A stretch of 64,000 nt of DNA, taken from NCBI RefSeq assembly GCF_000737195.2, contig NZ_JALM01000034.1, positions 62,001 to 126,000 on the forward strand, in the 5' to 3' direction. The notes beneath the pieces were generated by a model that was not told the DNA's origin, did no database searches, and worked only from the letters and a program-made list of their open reading frames with translations. This DNA is from Sciscionella sediminilitoris (GTDB lineage: Bacteria; Actinomycetota; Actinomycetes; Mycobacteriales; Pseudonocardiaceae). Positions within the stretch are counted from its first letter, which is position 1, and the number at the start of each line of letters is the position of its first letter. The position numbers and the translations under genes were made by a program. This document shows positions 8,042 through 19,500 of this stretch, piece by piece.

Positions 8042-11000
8042 TGGGCGATCCGCTCACTCAGGATCGCCGCGATGTGGCCGATGGGCTCCCTGTCCAGCAT
8101 CCGTTCGTGCCTACAGCCGATTCCGGTGACCTCGATCCGCCCTTCGGTATAGGGCTGCCAGTCCCCGGGGGTCACGTTCCCGGCTCCCCGTTGCCCCTCG
8201 GTCGCCTCGAAGAACAGCAGGTCCCCGGCGAACCGGGCCGGTTCCGCGGACGTGCTGATCCGCACGGTGTTCGCCATGACGTCGAGCAGTATGTGGCGCT
8301 GCGGTTCGTCGAAACCGGCGAGCTCTCCGTTGCCGAGCAGTTCCACGATGCGGCCCCGCACCGCCTGCTCGTCCTCGGGCACCACGCAATCCGGCTCCGC
8401 TCCGGCGTATGCGGCGGAATACTCCTGGTACATCCGGTCGAGCACCTCGCGGGTGCTCAGCACGGCCCGCTGCCGGGGCGGCAGCGGATACGCGTCGAGG
8501 ATCGCCAGCAGAGCCACCTGTTCGGTGGTGGCGAGTTCGGCGGCAACCGCCTGCGCCAGATTCCCGCCGAGCGACCAGCCGAGCACGTGATAAGGGCCGT
8601 GCGGCTGGACCGCGCGGATCTGTTCGGCGTAGTCGGCGGCGAGTTCGGCGATGCTGGCCGGCAGGCCCGAGGCATCGTCGAGGCCGCGCGCCTGCACGGC
8701 GTACACCGGATGGCTCGGGTCGAGCGCCCGTACGAGCGCGGTGTAGCACCAGCCGGTACCGCCGATCGGGTGCACGCAGAACAACGGTGCTTTGGTCCCG
8801 CTCGCACGCAACGGAAGGACCACGCCGAAGGCGTCCTCCGACCGCTTCCCCTGGGTGCTGTGGGCGAGCAGTGCCTCCGGTGTCGGCGCCTCGAAGACGG
8901 CGCGGACACCGAGTTCGATGCCGAGCACCTCCCGTACCGTCCCGGCGAGGTTCGCGGCGAGCAGGGAATGCCCGCCGAGTTCGAAGAAGTTGTCCTCCGG
9001 GCCGACCGAGTCCAGCCCGAGCACCTCGGCGAACAGCTCACACAACAGCCGTTCCCGCGCGGTATGTGGCCCTCGGCCGGTTCCGCCGCGGTAGTCCGGT
9101 TCCGGGAGCCGTGTGCGATCGAGTTTCCCGTTCGCGGTCAGGGGAAACCGATCGAGCAACACCCAGGATTCGGGCACCAGGTAACCGGGCAGGACCTTGG
9201 CGAGCTCGGCACGCAGTTCTCCGGAGCGCACCGCGGCGTGCTCGGCGACCACATAGCCGACGAGCCGGTCGCCGCGCGCTTCCACCGCACAGGCGCGGAC
9301 CCCGGTCACCCGGTGCAGTGCCGATTCGACCTCGCCGATCTCCACCCGGTGTCCCCGCACCTTGACCTGGCGGTCCGCGCGCCCGGCGAACTCGAGGCCG
9401 CCGTCCGCGCGTCTGCGGGCCAGGTCCCCGGTGCGGTACATCCGCGTTCCCGGTTCGCCGAACGGATCGGGGACGAACCGCTGCGCGGTCAGGCCCGGCC
9501 TGCGCGCGTACCCGCGGGCGAGTCCGGGGCCGCTGACATACAGCGCTCCGGTGACACCGGGCGGGACCGGGCGCAGCCGGTCGTCGAGCAGCCGGACGCT
9601 CGTGTTGAGTACCGGATACCCGATGCCCGAGCGTTCCGCGCAGTCGGCGAAGCTCACATCCACGCACGCCTCGGTCGGGCCGTAGGCGTTGAACACGGTG
9701 CACCGCCGGGTCCACGCGCGCAACAGTTCGGGAGGGCACTGCTCGGCCCCGGTGATCAGAGTCGTGAGCGCGGGCAGCTCGGTGCGCGGGACGCCGGAGA
9801 GGATCGAGGGCGGAATGTGCACATGGGTGATGGATTCCGCGGCGAGCAGCGCGGCGAGCTCGTGCCCGGTCGGGGTGGACCCGGGCACCACGAGGCAGGC
9901 TCCGGTGCCGAGGCTCAGACTCAGTTCGGAGATGAACACGTCGAAGCTCGGTGAGACAAGTTGCAGTACGGTGGCCCCCGGACCGGCGCCGTACGAACGG
10001 CACTGGTGTGCGGCGAAGTTCACCAGGCCGCGGTGCACGGCGATCACCCCCTTGGGCTGTCCGGTCGAACCCGAGGTGTAGATGACGTACGCCGGGGTGT
10101 CCGGATGCACCGGGGCGCCCCGGTCGGCATCGCTCGGATCGGTGTCCGGGCCCGGCTCGGCGCGATCGACGAACACCTGGGGCAGGCCCGCGCTGCGTTC
10201 GGCGAGCGCGGAGGTGGTCAGTACCGCCGCCGGTGCGCTGTCCTCGAGCATGTAGCGCGCTCGTTCTGCGGGATAGTCCGGATCCACCGGGAGATACGCC
10301 GCGCCGGATTTGAGCACCGCGAGCACCGCGATGATCAGCTCCGCGCCGCGCGGCACGGTGACCGCGACCGTGTGCTCCGGACCGGCACCGTTCGCGATGA
10401 GCCGATGGGCGAGCCGGTTGGCCGCCTTGTTGAGCTCGGCGTAGGTCAGGGTTCGCCCCTCCGCGCGGACCGCCGGAGCCTGCGGGCCGCGCGCGACCTG
10501 GCGCTCGAACAGCCGTGTCCAGCTCGGTTCCGCAACGTCCTCGCGCGGACCGGACTCGTACCCGGCGAACAGCCTCCGGTCGGGCTCGGCGAGCACCGGC
10601 AACCGGCTGATCGGGGTGTCCGGGGCCGCGAGGGCGGCGCGCAGCAGGGCGGCGAAACCATCGCGGAGCCGGGCCGCCGTACCCGGATCGAACAGATCAG
10701 TCGAGTATTCGAGCACGCCCCTGATACCGGCGGGCGCGCCGTGTTCGTCGTGGGTCTCGGCGAGGCTGAGGGCGAGATCGAATTTCGCGACCCCGGTGCC
10801 CAGGCCACCCGCGCTGGCCTCGATCCCCGGCAGTGCGAGCTCGGTCGCCGCGCTGTCCTGGAAGGTGAGCATCACCTGGAACAGCGGGTGGTAGGCAAGC
10901 GAGCGCGCCGGATTGAGTACCTCGACGAGCCGTTCGAAGGGCAGATCCTGGTGCTCGTAGGCGGCGAGGTCGACCGCGCGGACCCGCTCGAGCAGCGCGG

Positions 11001-13575
11001 CGAAGCTCGGATCCCCTCCGGTGTCCGTGCGCAGTACGAGCATGTTCACCAGGAAACCGATCATCCCGGTCAGCGATTCCTCGTCACGTCCGGCGACCGC
11101 GGTACCGATCGGGATGTCGGTGCCCGCCCCGTACCCGGTCAGCAGCGCGGTGAGTGCGGCGTGGGCCACCATGAACGCGCTGGTGTGGCTGGACCGCGCG
11201 AGCGCGAGCACACCGGTGTGCAGTGCGGCATCGAGCTCGATCGCGATGGTGTCGCCGTGATGACTGATCACCGAGGGCCGCGGCCGGTCGATGGGCAGCT
11301 CGAGCAGTTCCGGTGTTCCCGCGAGGGTGTCACGCCAGTAGCGCAGCTGCACACTCAGCGCGCTTTCCGGATCCTGCTCGGTGCCGAGCAGGGCGCGTTG
11401 CCCCAGTGCGTAGTCCGCGTACTGCACCGGAAGCGGAGCGAACCGAGGCGGGGCTCCCGCGTGCCGGGCCGTGTAGGCCGTGGCCAGATCGGCACCGAGC
11501 GGTGCGGCCGATGCGCCGTCGCCCGCGATGTGGTGCAGCACGAGCAGCAGCACGTGTTCGTGCTCGCTGAGCCGGAAAAGCGTGGCCCGCAACGGAATAT
11601 CCGTGCTCAGGTCGAACGGGTAGCGTGCCGCTTCGGTCAGTTGCTCGTCGAGCCGCTCGGCTTCGCGTTCCTCGAGCGGTTCGCCGCACTGGTTCGCGGG
11701 TTTGATCAGCTGCACCGGTTCGCCGTCGTGTTCGGCGAACACGGTGCGCAGGCTTTCGTGCCTGGCGAGGACATCGCCGAGCGCGGCGCGCAGTGCGTGC
11801 CGGTCGAGCTCACCGCGCAGCCGCAACACGACCGGGATGTTGTAGGTGGCGCTCGGGCCTTCGAGGCTGAACTGGAACCAGAGCCTGCGTTGAGCGAACG
11901 ACAGCGGGATGCGTTCCGGGCGCGTGCCCGCGGTGATCGGGATCCGTGGCCGGGAACCGGAGCCGATCCGCGGGGCGAGCGCGGCGGGGGAGGGAGCGTC
12001 GAACACGGCGCGCACCGGAAGCGAGACACCGAGCACCGAACGGATGCGGCTGAGTAGCCGGATCGCCGAGAGCGACTGCCCGCCGCGCGCGAAGAAGTCC
12101 TCATCGGCCCCGAACGAGTCGGTTCCGAGCGCTTCGGCGAACAGTCCACACAGGATTTCCACGCTCGGTGCGACGGGCGGTCCGCCGGGTTCGATGGGTT
12201 CGCTGGGTTCAGGGAACTCGGCCGCGGCTTCCGCGCGCGCTCGCGTGGTGATCCGCGCGGCCTCGGCCTCGCTGAGCGGGGACAGCTCGGCGAGCGCGGT
12301 GTCCGCGTGGTCGCCGAGCGCGCCGAGCGTGGTGACGAAGCGGTCCGCGATCAGCCGCGCGTCGGGCTCGGCGAACAGTGCGGGCAGATAGTCCAGCCGT
12401 AGCGTGAAGTTATCGCCGAGTACCCCGGCGACCAGTCGCAGCGGGTAGTGCGCGGCGTCCCGGATATCCATCTCGGCGAACCGCACCCCGGCGACGGGCT
12501 GTTCGTCTCCGGTCCGCGAAGGGAAGTTCTCCAGCACCGTCATCGTGTCGAACAGGTCCGAGGATCCGGCGATCCGTTGCACCGTACCGAGATCCACGTG
12601 CGCGGCGTCCAGCAGCGCGGCTTGTTCCCGCTGGAACCTGGCCAGGACGGTGCGCGGGGTCTGTTCCTTGTCCAGCCGGATCCGCAGCGGGATCGCGTTG
12701 ATGAACATCCCGACCATGGACTCCATCCCGGGAACCTCCGCGGGGCGCCCGGCAACGGTCGTGCCGAACACCACGTCCTCGTTCCCGGTGAGCGAACCGA
12801 GCAGGATCGCCCAGGCCAGCTGCACCACGCTCGCCTGGGTCACCCCGAGTTCCCCGGCGGCCGAGGCCAGCCGCGCGGTGGCCGCCGGGTCGAGTTCCGC
12901 GGTCACCGAGGCGGGAAGCGCCGGAGTACGGCGCCGGTCCGCGGCGACGAGTGTCGGCCCCGCCAGGTCGGCGAGCGCATCCCGCCACGCGCGCTCGGCC
13001 CGCTCGGGTGTGCGGGCGGCGAGCCAGTCGAAGTAGTCCCGGTACCGGGAAACGGGAGGCAGGCAGTCCGGGTCCGCGTCGTGGCCGTAGAGTTCGCGCA
13101 GTTCCCGCACCAGCAGCGCCCAGGACCAGCCGTCCGCGATGATGTGGTGCCCGGTGAGCACCAGCCGGTACCGCTCGGCGCCGGTGCGGGCGAGCACACA
13201 GCGCAGCAGCGGGGGATCGGTGAGCGTGAACCGGGTGACCCGCTCAGTGGCGGCCAATTCGCCGAGCGCCTGCTCCGGATCCGGTTCGGCGCGCAGATCC
13301 CGTTCGGTGAACGGCACCCGTACCGTGCGGTGGATGACCTGGATGAGCTCACCGGTCTTCGGGCGTTGGCGGAAGCTCGCGCGCAGGGCCTGGTGCCGGT
13401 GTACGAGGGCGTGCAGCGCCGCGGACAACAGCTCGGCGCGCACCGGTCCGTCCAGCCGCAGCACGAACTGGGCCGCGTACACGTCGACGGTGTCCTCGTC
13501 GTAGAGCGTGTGGAAGGCCATGCCCGCCTGCAGTGGGGCGAGCGGGAGTACGTCTTCCAGTGCCGGTGCCGTCAT
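8035..13575 (-). CDS. NRPS C: C-T (no A domain)-C-A-T-TE, terminal synthetase
   Basis: 1846 residues. Domains: C6 1-440 (opens [20 protein letters not shown] at 143-149, the type that accepts a D-residue donor); a P/E-rich linker of about 30 residues; T6 about 472-537 with RGGQS (Ser501); C7 555-990 (HHIAGDG); A7 1005-1495; T7 1505-1575 (LGGHS); thioesterase 1590-1846 with S1668 (GWSLGG), D1694 and H1823. Module 6 therefore has no adenylation domain: the linker goes straight from condensation to carrier. The A7 code, read by eye, is DVSHIGAVDK, closest to Arg-type codes, so a basic residue is likely. C6 fits after the epimerase that ends NRPS B, making this the last synthetase. ATG 13575 overlaps the NRPS B stop by four bases. 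Confidence 0.95.
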   Translation of the reverse strand: MTAPALEDVLPLAPLQAGMAFHTLYDEDTVDVYAAQFVLRLDGPVRAELLSAALHALVHRHQALRASFRQRPKTGELIQVIHRTVRVPFTERDLRAEPDPEQALGELAATERVTRFTLTDPPLLRCVLARTGAERYRLVLTGHHIIADGWSWALLVRELRELYGHDADPDCLPPVSRYRDYFDWLAARTPERAERAWRDALADLAGPTLVAADRRRTPALPASVTAELDPAATARLASAAGELGVTQASVVQLAWAILLGSLTGNEDVVFGTTVAGRPAEVPGMESMVGMFINAIPLRIRLDKEQTPRTVLARFQREQAALLDAAHVDLGTVQRIAGSSDLFDTMTVLENFPSRTGDEQPVAGVRFAEMDIRDAAHYPLRLVAGVLGDNFTLRLDYLPALFAEPDARLIADRFVTTLGALGDHADTALAELSPLSEAEAARITTRARAEAAAEFPEPSEPIEPGGPPVAPSVEILCGLFAEALGTDSFGADEDFFARGGQSLSAIRLLSRIRSVLGVSLPVRAVFDAPSPAALAPRIGSGSRPRIPITAGTRPERIPLSFAQRRLWFQFSLEGPSATYNIPVVLRLRGELDRHALRAALGDVLARHESLRTVFAEHDGEPVQLIKPANQCGEPLEEREAERLDEQLTEAARYPFDLSTDIPLRATLFRLSEHEHVLLLVLHHIAGDGASAAPLGADLATAYTARHAGAPPRFAPLPVQYADYALGQRALLGTEQDPESALSVQLRYWRDTLAGTPELLELPIDRPRPSVISHHGDTIAIELDAALHTGVLALARSSHTSAFMVAHAALTALLTGYGAGTDIPIGTAVAGRDEESLTGMIGFLVNMLVLRTDTGGDPSFAALLERVRAVDLAAYEHQDLPFERLVEVLNPARSLAYHPLFQVMLTFQDSAATELALPGIEASAGGLGTGVAKFDLALSLAETHDEHGAPAGIRGVLEYSTDLFDPGTAARLRDGFAALLRAALAAPDTPISRLPVLAEPDRRLFAGYESGPREDVAEPSWTRLFERQVARGPQAPAVRAEGRTLTYAELNKAANRLAHRLIANGAGPEHTVAVTVPRGAELIIAVLAVLKSGAAYLPVDPDYPAERARYMLEDSAPAAVLTTSALAERSAGLPQVFVDRAEPGPDTDPSDADRGAPVHPDTPAYVIYTSGSTGQPKGVIAVHRGLVNFAAHQCRSYGAGPGATVLQLVSPSFDVFISELSLSLGTGACLVVPGSTPTGHELAALLAAESITHVHIPPSILSGVPRTELPALTTLITGAEQCPPELLRAWTRRCTVFNAYGPTEACVDVSFADCAERSGIGYPVLNTSVRLLDDRLRPVPPGVTGALYVSGPGLARGYARRPGLTAQRFVPDPFGEPGTRMYRTGDLARRRADGGLEFAGRADRQVKVRGHRVEIGEVESALHRVTGVRACAVEARGDRLVGYVVAEHAAVRSGELRAELAKVLPGYLVPESWVLLDRFPLTANGKLDRTRLPEPDYRGGTGRGPHTARERLLCELFAEVLGLDSVGPEDNFFELGGHSLLAANLAGTVREVLGIELGVRAVFEAPTPEALLAHSTQGKRSEDAFGVVLPLRASGTKAPLFCVHPIGGTGWCYTALVRALDPSHPVYAVQARGLDDASGLPASIAELAADYAEQIRAVQPHGPYHVLGWSLGGNLAQAVAAELATTEQVALLAILDAYPLPPRQRAVLSTREVLDRMYQEYSAAYAGAEPDCVVPEDEQAVRGRIVELLGNGELAGFDEPQRHILLDVMANTVRISTSAEPARFAGDLLFFEATEGQRGAGNVTPGDWQPYTEGRIEVTGIGCRHERMLDREPIGHIAAILSERIAQR

Positions 13576-16500
13576 TCGGGGTTCCCCAGTTCCGCTTCGA
13601 GGTCGAGGATCTCGTCCTGGTCGAGTGTCATGCCGAGATCCGAGGGCGTCAGGCCGCCGGAATCCGGGCGCGCCGTGTGCTCGACGAGCGTGCGCAGTGC
13701 CTCGTCGAAGTCGGCGGCCAACCGGGTGACGGCCGCCTCGTCGAGCACTCCTGGCTGCCACATCCAGGTCACCGACAGGTACGGTCCGTCGGCCCGGTCC
13801 TCGGTCAGCGCGTTCACGTCGATGGCGTGCACGGCGGGCATGTCCGGTCCCTGTCCCGGCGGAACCGGCGCCCCGGGCAGCACCGACCAGTCTCCTGGCT
13901 CGTCCTGGTTCCTGCCCGCCGTCGCCATCCGACCCAGATAGTTGAATCCGGCCGCGGCGCCGGGCAGGGCGCGCAGTCGCGCCGCGGTCTCCTCGTTGAG
14001 GTAGCGAAGCAGTCCGTAGCCGATGCCCCGGTCCGGGACCGCGCGAACCTGTTCCTTCACCGCCTTCAGCGCGGCACCGAGCGCGGTGCCCTGCTTGGGG
14101 TCGGCGGTCCCCGGTTCGAGCAACAATGGATAGCTTGTGGTGAACCAGCCGACGGTGCGCGAGAGGTCGACATCCTCGAACAGCCCGGTCTGTCTTCCGT
14201 GCCCCTCCACGTCGACGAGCACCGGCCCGCGTGCCGCCTTCCCGAGCGCCACCGCGAACGCGGTCAGCAGCACATCCTCGATTCCCGCGTTGAATCGGGC
14301 CGCCACCGTGGTCAGCAGCGCCCGGGTCTGCTCGGCGCCCAGGACCGTGGTGAACTCCTCGGCACGGCCCGCGGTGTCCGTGCGCGGGTCGAGGGGGCGT
14401 CGCCCGATCGGCGCGGTCGGCACGGTCAGGGCCCGTTCCCAGAAGGTCAGCTCGGCCGTCCTGCCCGGACGGAGCGCCTCCTCGTGCAGCCACAGCGACC
14501 AAGTGCGCAGCGAGGTCGGTACGGCCTCGGGTGCGGCGCCCTCGTAGGCGGCGCGCAGGTCCGGGAGCAGGATCCGCCAGGAAATCCCGTCCACCGCAGC
14601 GTGATGCAGCACGAGCAGCAACGCACCGGGCCCGGCGGAGCCCCGGTCGAACCACACACAGCGCAGCATCACCCCCGCAGCGGGGTCCAGCTGCCGCCAC
14701 GCCGCGTGGCCCTGCTCGCCGAGCCAGGCGGGTTCCCTACCGTGTTCGCGGGCATCGGCCACGTGCAGCACGCTCGCCGGGTCGATCGACCCTTTCGGGA
14801 GCACGACCGGCTCGCCGTCCTCGGGCCAGCGCAGCCGCAGCGCGTCGTGCGTGTCGAGCAGCGCGCCCAGTGCCGAGGTGAGCCGTTCTCGGTCGAGACC
14901 CGCGGGCACCGAAAGCAGCATCGACTGGCTGAACCGCGGACTCACCCCGTCGAGCTCGTGCAGCCAGCGCATGATGGGCAGTGCGGGAAGCGGTCCGGTC
15001 CCGTTCTCGTCGGTGTCCCTGCGTGGTGCGCCCGCCGAGGCGAGGGCGGCGAGTTCGCGGACCGTGCCGCGCTGGAACACGTCCGCCGCGCTGAACCGCA
15101 GACCCGCCTTCCGGGCCCGGGAGACCAGCTGGATGGACAGGATGCTGTCCCCGCCGAGCGCGAAGAATCCCTCGTCGATGCCGACCTCGGCGCGTCCGAG
15201 CAGTTCGGTGTAGATCCCGCAGAGCAGTTCCTCGCGCTGGTCACGTGGCGCGGTGTGGGGCTGCTGGATCTCCGTAGGCGCGGGAAGGGCAGCGCGGTCG
15301 ACCTTGCCGTTCGGAGTGAGCGGCAGTGCGTCGAGCACGAGGTACTCGGTCGGCACCATGTAGTCGGGCAGTGTGGCGAGCGCGCCGGCCCGCAGCGTGG
15401 CGGGATCGAGCTCGGCACCGGGGCCAGGTGTCACATAGCCGACGAGCTGCTTCTCGCCGGTGGCCCGCTCGAGCACCGCGGCCGCGGCCATGCCGACCCC
15501 GTCCTGGTCGCTCAGTACCGCTTCGACCTCGCCGAGTTCGAGCCGGTAGCCGCGGATCTTGACCTGCTCGTCCGCGCGCCCGATGAACCGCAGCGCCCCG
15601 CCCGCTTCCCAGCGGACCAGGTCCCCGGTTCGGTACATCCGCTCACCCGGCCCGCCGAACGGGTTGGCAAGGAACCGGTCGGCGGTCTGGCCCGGCTGGT
15701 TGAGGTAGCCGATGGCCAGTCCGGTACCGGCGAGGTAGAGCTCGCCGGTACCACCGGGCGGCACCGGTTGCAGGTCGCCGTCGAGCACATAGCAGCGGGT
15801 GTTCGGGATCGGGCTGCCGATCGGGGCGGGCTCGCCCGGTCGGAGGGGTTGGCTGAGCGTGGCGCACATCGTGGCCTCGGTGGGCCCGTAGGCGTTGATC
15901 ATCCGGCGGCCGGGGGCCCAGCGTTCGACGAGGTCCCCGGCGAAGGTTTCCCCGCCGGTGATCACCGAACGCAGCCCGCGAAGCCCGCTTTCCGGGAGCG
16001 CGGAAAGCATCGAGGGCGGCAGCATCACGTGCGCGATGTGTTCCCGCTCGAGGAAGGCCGCGAGCTCGGCGCCTGCCAGCCGCTCGGGAGGGATCACCAG
16101 GCAGGCACCGGAGACCAGCGCCATCCCGATCTCGGCGAGCGAGACGTCGAAGCTGAGCGAGACGAAGTGCAGGTAGCGTTCTCCCGCACGCACATCGGCA
16201 CGGGCGATCAGCGACCGCAAGGAGTTCCCGATCCCGCTATGGCTGACCGCGACCCCCTTCGGTCTCCCGCTCGACCCTGAGGTGTAGATGACGTAGGCGG
16301 TCGCGGAGCTGGACAGCGGGGTGACCCGGTCGTCATCGTCCGGGTCGGTGCCGGGCAGCCGGTCCAGGGCCGCCGCGACCCCGAGATCGTCGAGTACCAG
16401 CGCGCGGGCCGTGCCGGTGGGTACCGCCCGCGCGAGCGCTCGGGTGGTCAGTACTCGTCCCGGCGCGGCATCGGTGAGCATGTGCCGGATCCGGTCGGCC

Positions 16501-19500
16501 GGATAGTCCGGGTCCACGGGCAGATAGGCGGCACCGGCCTTGGCGATCCCGAGTATCGCGGCGAGGGCGAGCGCGCCACGGGGCAGGCAGCAGGCGAGGA
16601 CGTCCCCCGGACCGAAGCCGAGCCCGATCAGATGATGCGCGATGCGGTTGGCGCGCCCGTTGAGCCCGGCATAGCTGAGCTCCCCTTCCGGACCGGAGAG
16701 TGCGGGCAGGGTGGGAGTCTCGGCGACCTGCCGCTCGAACAACCGGGGGAGCTCGAGTACCGGCGCGTCGTCCTCGGTGGTGTTCCACGTGTGCAGCACC
16801 GTGTTGCGCTCCGCCGCGCTGAGCAGATCGAACTCGCTGATCCGCCGCTGTGGCGCCGCGGTGAGTTCGCCGAGCAGCCGGGAGAACCGCTCGGCGAGCG
16901 AGTTCGCGGTGCCGGTGTCGAACAGGTCGGTGGCGAACTCGAGCGTGCCCGCGAACCCGTTCTCGTCCTCGGCAAGGCTGAACGACAGGTCGAACTTCGC
17001 CATGGTGGTGCGCACAAACTCCGCCTCGCCGTGCAGCCCGTCCGCGGCGAATTCCAGCCTGTTCCCGTCCGCGGTGACCGCCAGGGTGACCTGGAAGAGC
17101 GGATGGCGCGCCGCGGAACGGTCCGGGTTGAGCTCCTCGACCAGCTGCTCGAACGGAACCTCCTGATGGGCGTACGCGCCGAGATCGGCCTCGCGGACCC
17201 GGTCGATGAGCTCGGTGAACCGCGGCCGCCCCGAGGTGTCGGCGCGCAGCACGATGCTGTTCACGAAGAACCCCGCCACCTGAGCGAGTGCGGGATCGCT
17301 CCGGCCGTCCACCGCGGTACCGATCGCGATGTCGGTGCCCGCGCCGATCCTGGTCAGCAAGGCGGCCAGGGCGGCATGCACCACCATGAACCCGGTGGCG
17401 CGATGGGCCCTGGCCAGCGCGGTGATCCGGTCGCGGGTTTCCGCGCCGACCGTGAAGTGGACGAGACCACCCCGGTGGGTCGCCGCCGAGGGCCGTGGCC
17501 GGTCGGTGGGCAGCGCGAGCTCATCGGAAAGGCCGCGCAGGGCTTCCCGCCAGTAGGCCAGCTCGGTGGCGAGCGCGCTGCCGGTGTCGGCTCGGTCGCC
17601 GAGCACGGTCCGCTGCCAGTGCGCGTAATCGGCGTACTGCACGGGCAGGGGCGGCAGGGATGGCGCCGAGCCCGTGTTGCGGGCCGTGTAGGCGATGCCC
17701 AGATCGTGCAGCAGCGGCCCGAGGGAGGCCTCGTCGGCCGCGATGTGGTGCAGCACCAGGAGCAGTATCGGTCGTGGCCCGCGAAGCAGGCTCGCCCGCA
17801 CCGGCAGTTCGGTGGTCAGATCGAACTCGTAGCGCGCGGCCTCCCAGAGCCGCTCGGGCGGGCCGTCGAGGTTCTCGAACGGGACCTCGGCCTGTTCGAT
17901 GTCCACCACCTGCTGATAGGGCCGGCCGTCGACGTCCGGGAAGATTGTGCGCAGGCTTTCGTGCCGCAGCACCACATCGGCGAGCGCGGCGCGCAGGGCG
18001 TCCTCGTTCGGGCAGGCATCCAGCCGCAGCGCGAGCGGGATGTTGTAGGCCACGCTCGTGCCCTCGAACTGGTGCAGGAACCAGAGTCGTTGCTGGGCAA
18101 AGGAAAGCGTACCGCGCAGGGCGGGTGCGACGGTGCGCAGCGGCGCGCGCGGGGGCCCGGCCCGGCCCGCGCGCGCGGCGAGCCCGGCCACGGTGGGGGC
18201 TTCGAACACGTCCCGGATACCGATCTCGCCGCATTCGGCACGGATCCGCCCGACCAGTGTGGTCACCAGCAGGGAATGCCCGCCGAGCGCGAAGAAGTCC
18301 TCGTGTACACCGCACCCTTCGATGCCGAGCACCTGCGCGAACAGCCCGCACAGCAGCGCCTCACGGGGACCACGTGGCGGGGTCTTGTCGGTGCCTTCGC
18401 GACGTTCGGGTGCGGGGAGCGCGCCCCGGTCCAGCTTGCCGTTCGGGTTCAGTGGCAGTTCGTCGAGCACGGTGTACTGCGCGGGCAGCATGTAGTCGGG
18501 CAACCGGGTGCGCAGGTGATCGCGTACCGCGTCGGGTTCGGGGCGGACTCCCGGCGCGCCGGTGAGGTAGGCGATGATGCGGGTACCGGTCCGGTCGTCC
18601 TCGTGGACGGCCGCCGCGGCGCGGCCGACACTGGGATGCGCGACCAGTTCGGCCTCGATCTCGCCGAGCTCGATCCGGAACCCGCGGATCTTCACCTGCT
18701 GGTCGGTCCGGCCGAGATAGTGCAGCGTGCCATCGGGTTCGCGCAGCGCGAGGTCCCCGGTGCGATACATCCGCGTTCCCGGTGGGCCGAACGGATCGGC
18801 GAGGAACCGCCCGGCGGTCAGGCCCGGCCTGCCGAGATAGCCGTCCGCGACCCCGTCCCCGGCCAGGTAGAGCTCGCCGGGAACCCGGGGCGGAACCGGG
18901 CGCAACGCAGCGTCGAGCACGTGGGCACGGGTGTTCCACAGCGGGGTTCCGATCGGTGGGGCTTGCCCGTCGTTGCCGTGTTCGAGCAGGGCGGTCGTGG
19001 ACCAGATCGTGGTCTCGGTCGGCCCGTACAGGTTGCGTACCGGGCTCCCGGTCGCCAGCAGGCGCGCGGCAAGCGGTGCGGGCAGTGCCTCGCCGCCGAC
19101 GAGCGCCCGCAACCCGCGCACCACCTGCTGATCGTTGTCCAGCAAGGCTTCCCACAGCGCCGGGGTGGCCTGGAGCGTGCTGATCCGTTCGGCCCGGATC
19201 AGCCGGGCGAGCGCACCCGGGTCGCGGACATCCTCGCTGTCGGCGAGTACCACGGTGGCCCCGGAGATCAGCGGAAGATACAGCTCGAGCGCGGCGATAT
19301 CGAAGGCCACCGTGGTGACCGCGAGCAACCGTTCCTCCGCTTCCAGTGGCACCAGTTCGCCCAGCGCGCCCAGGAAGTTCACCAGATTGCGCTGGCTGAC
19401 CCGAACCCCTTTCGGACGCCCGGTCGATCCCGAGGTGTAGATGACGTAGGCCGGGCCCAGCGCGCGGATCGGTACCGGTGCCGTCCCGGCTCCGTCCGGT

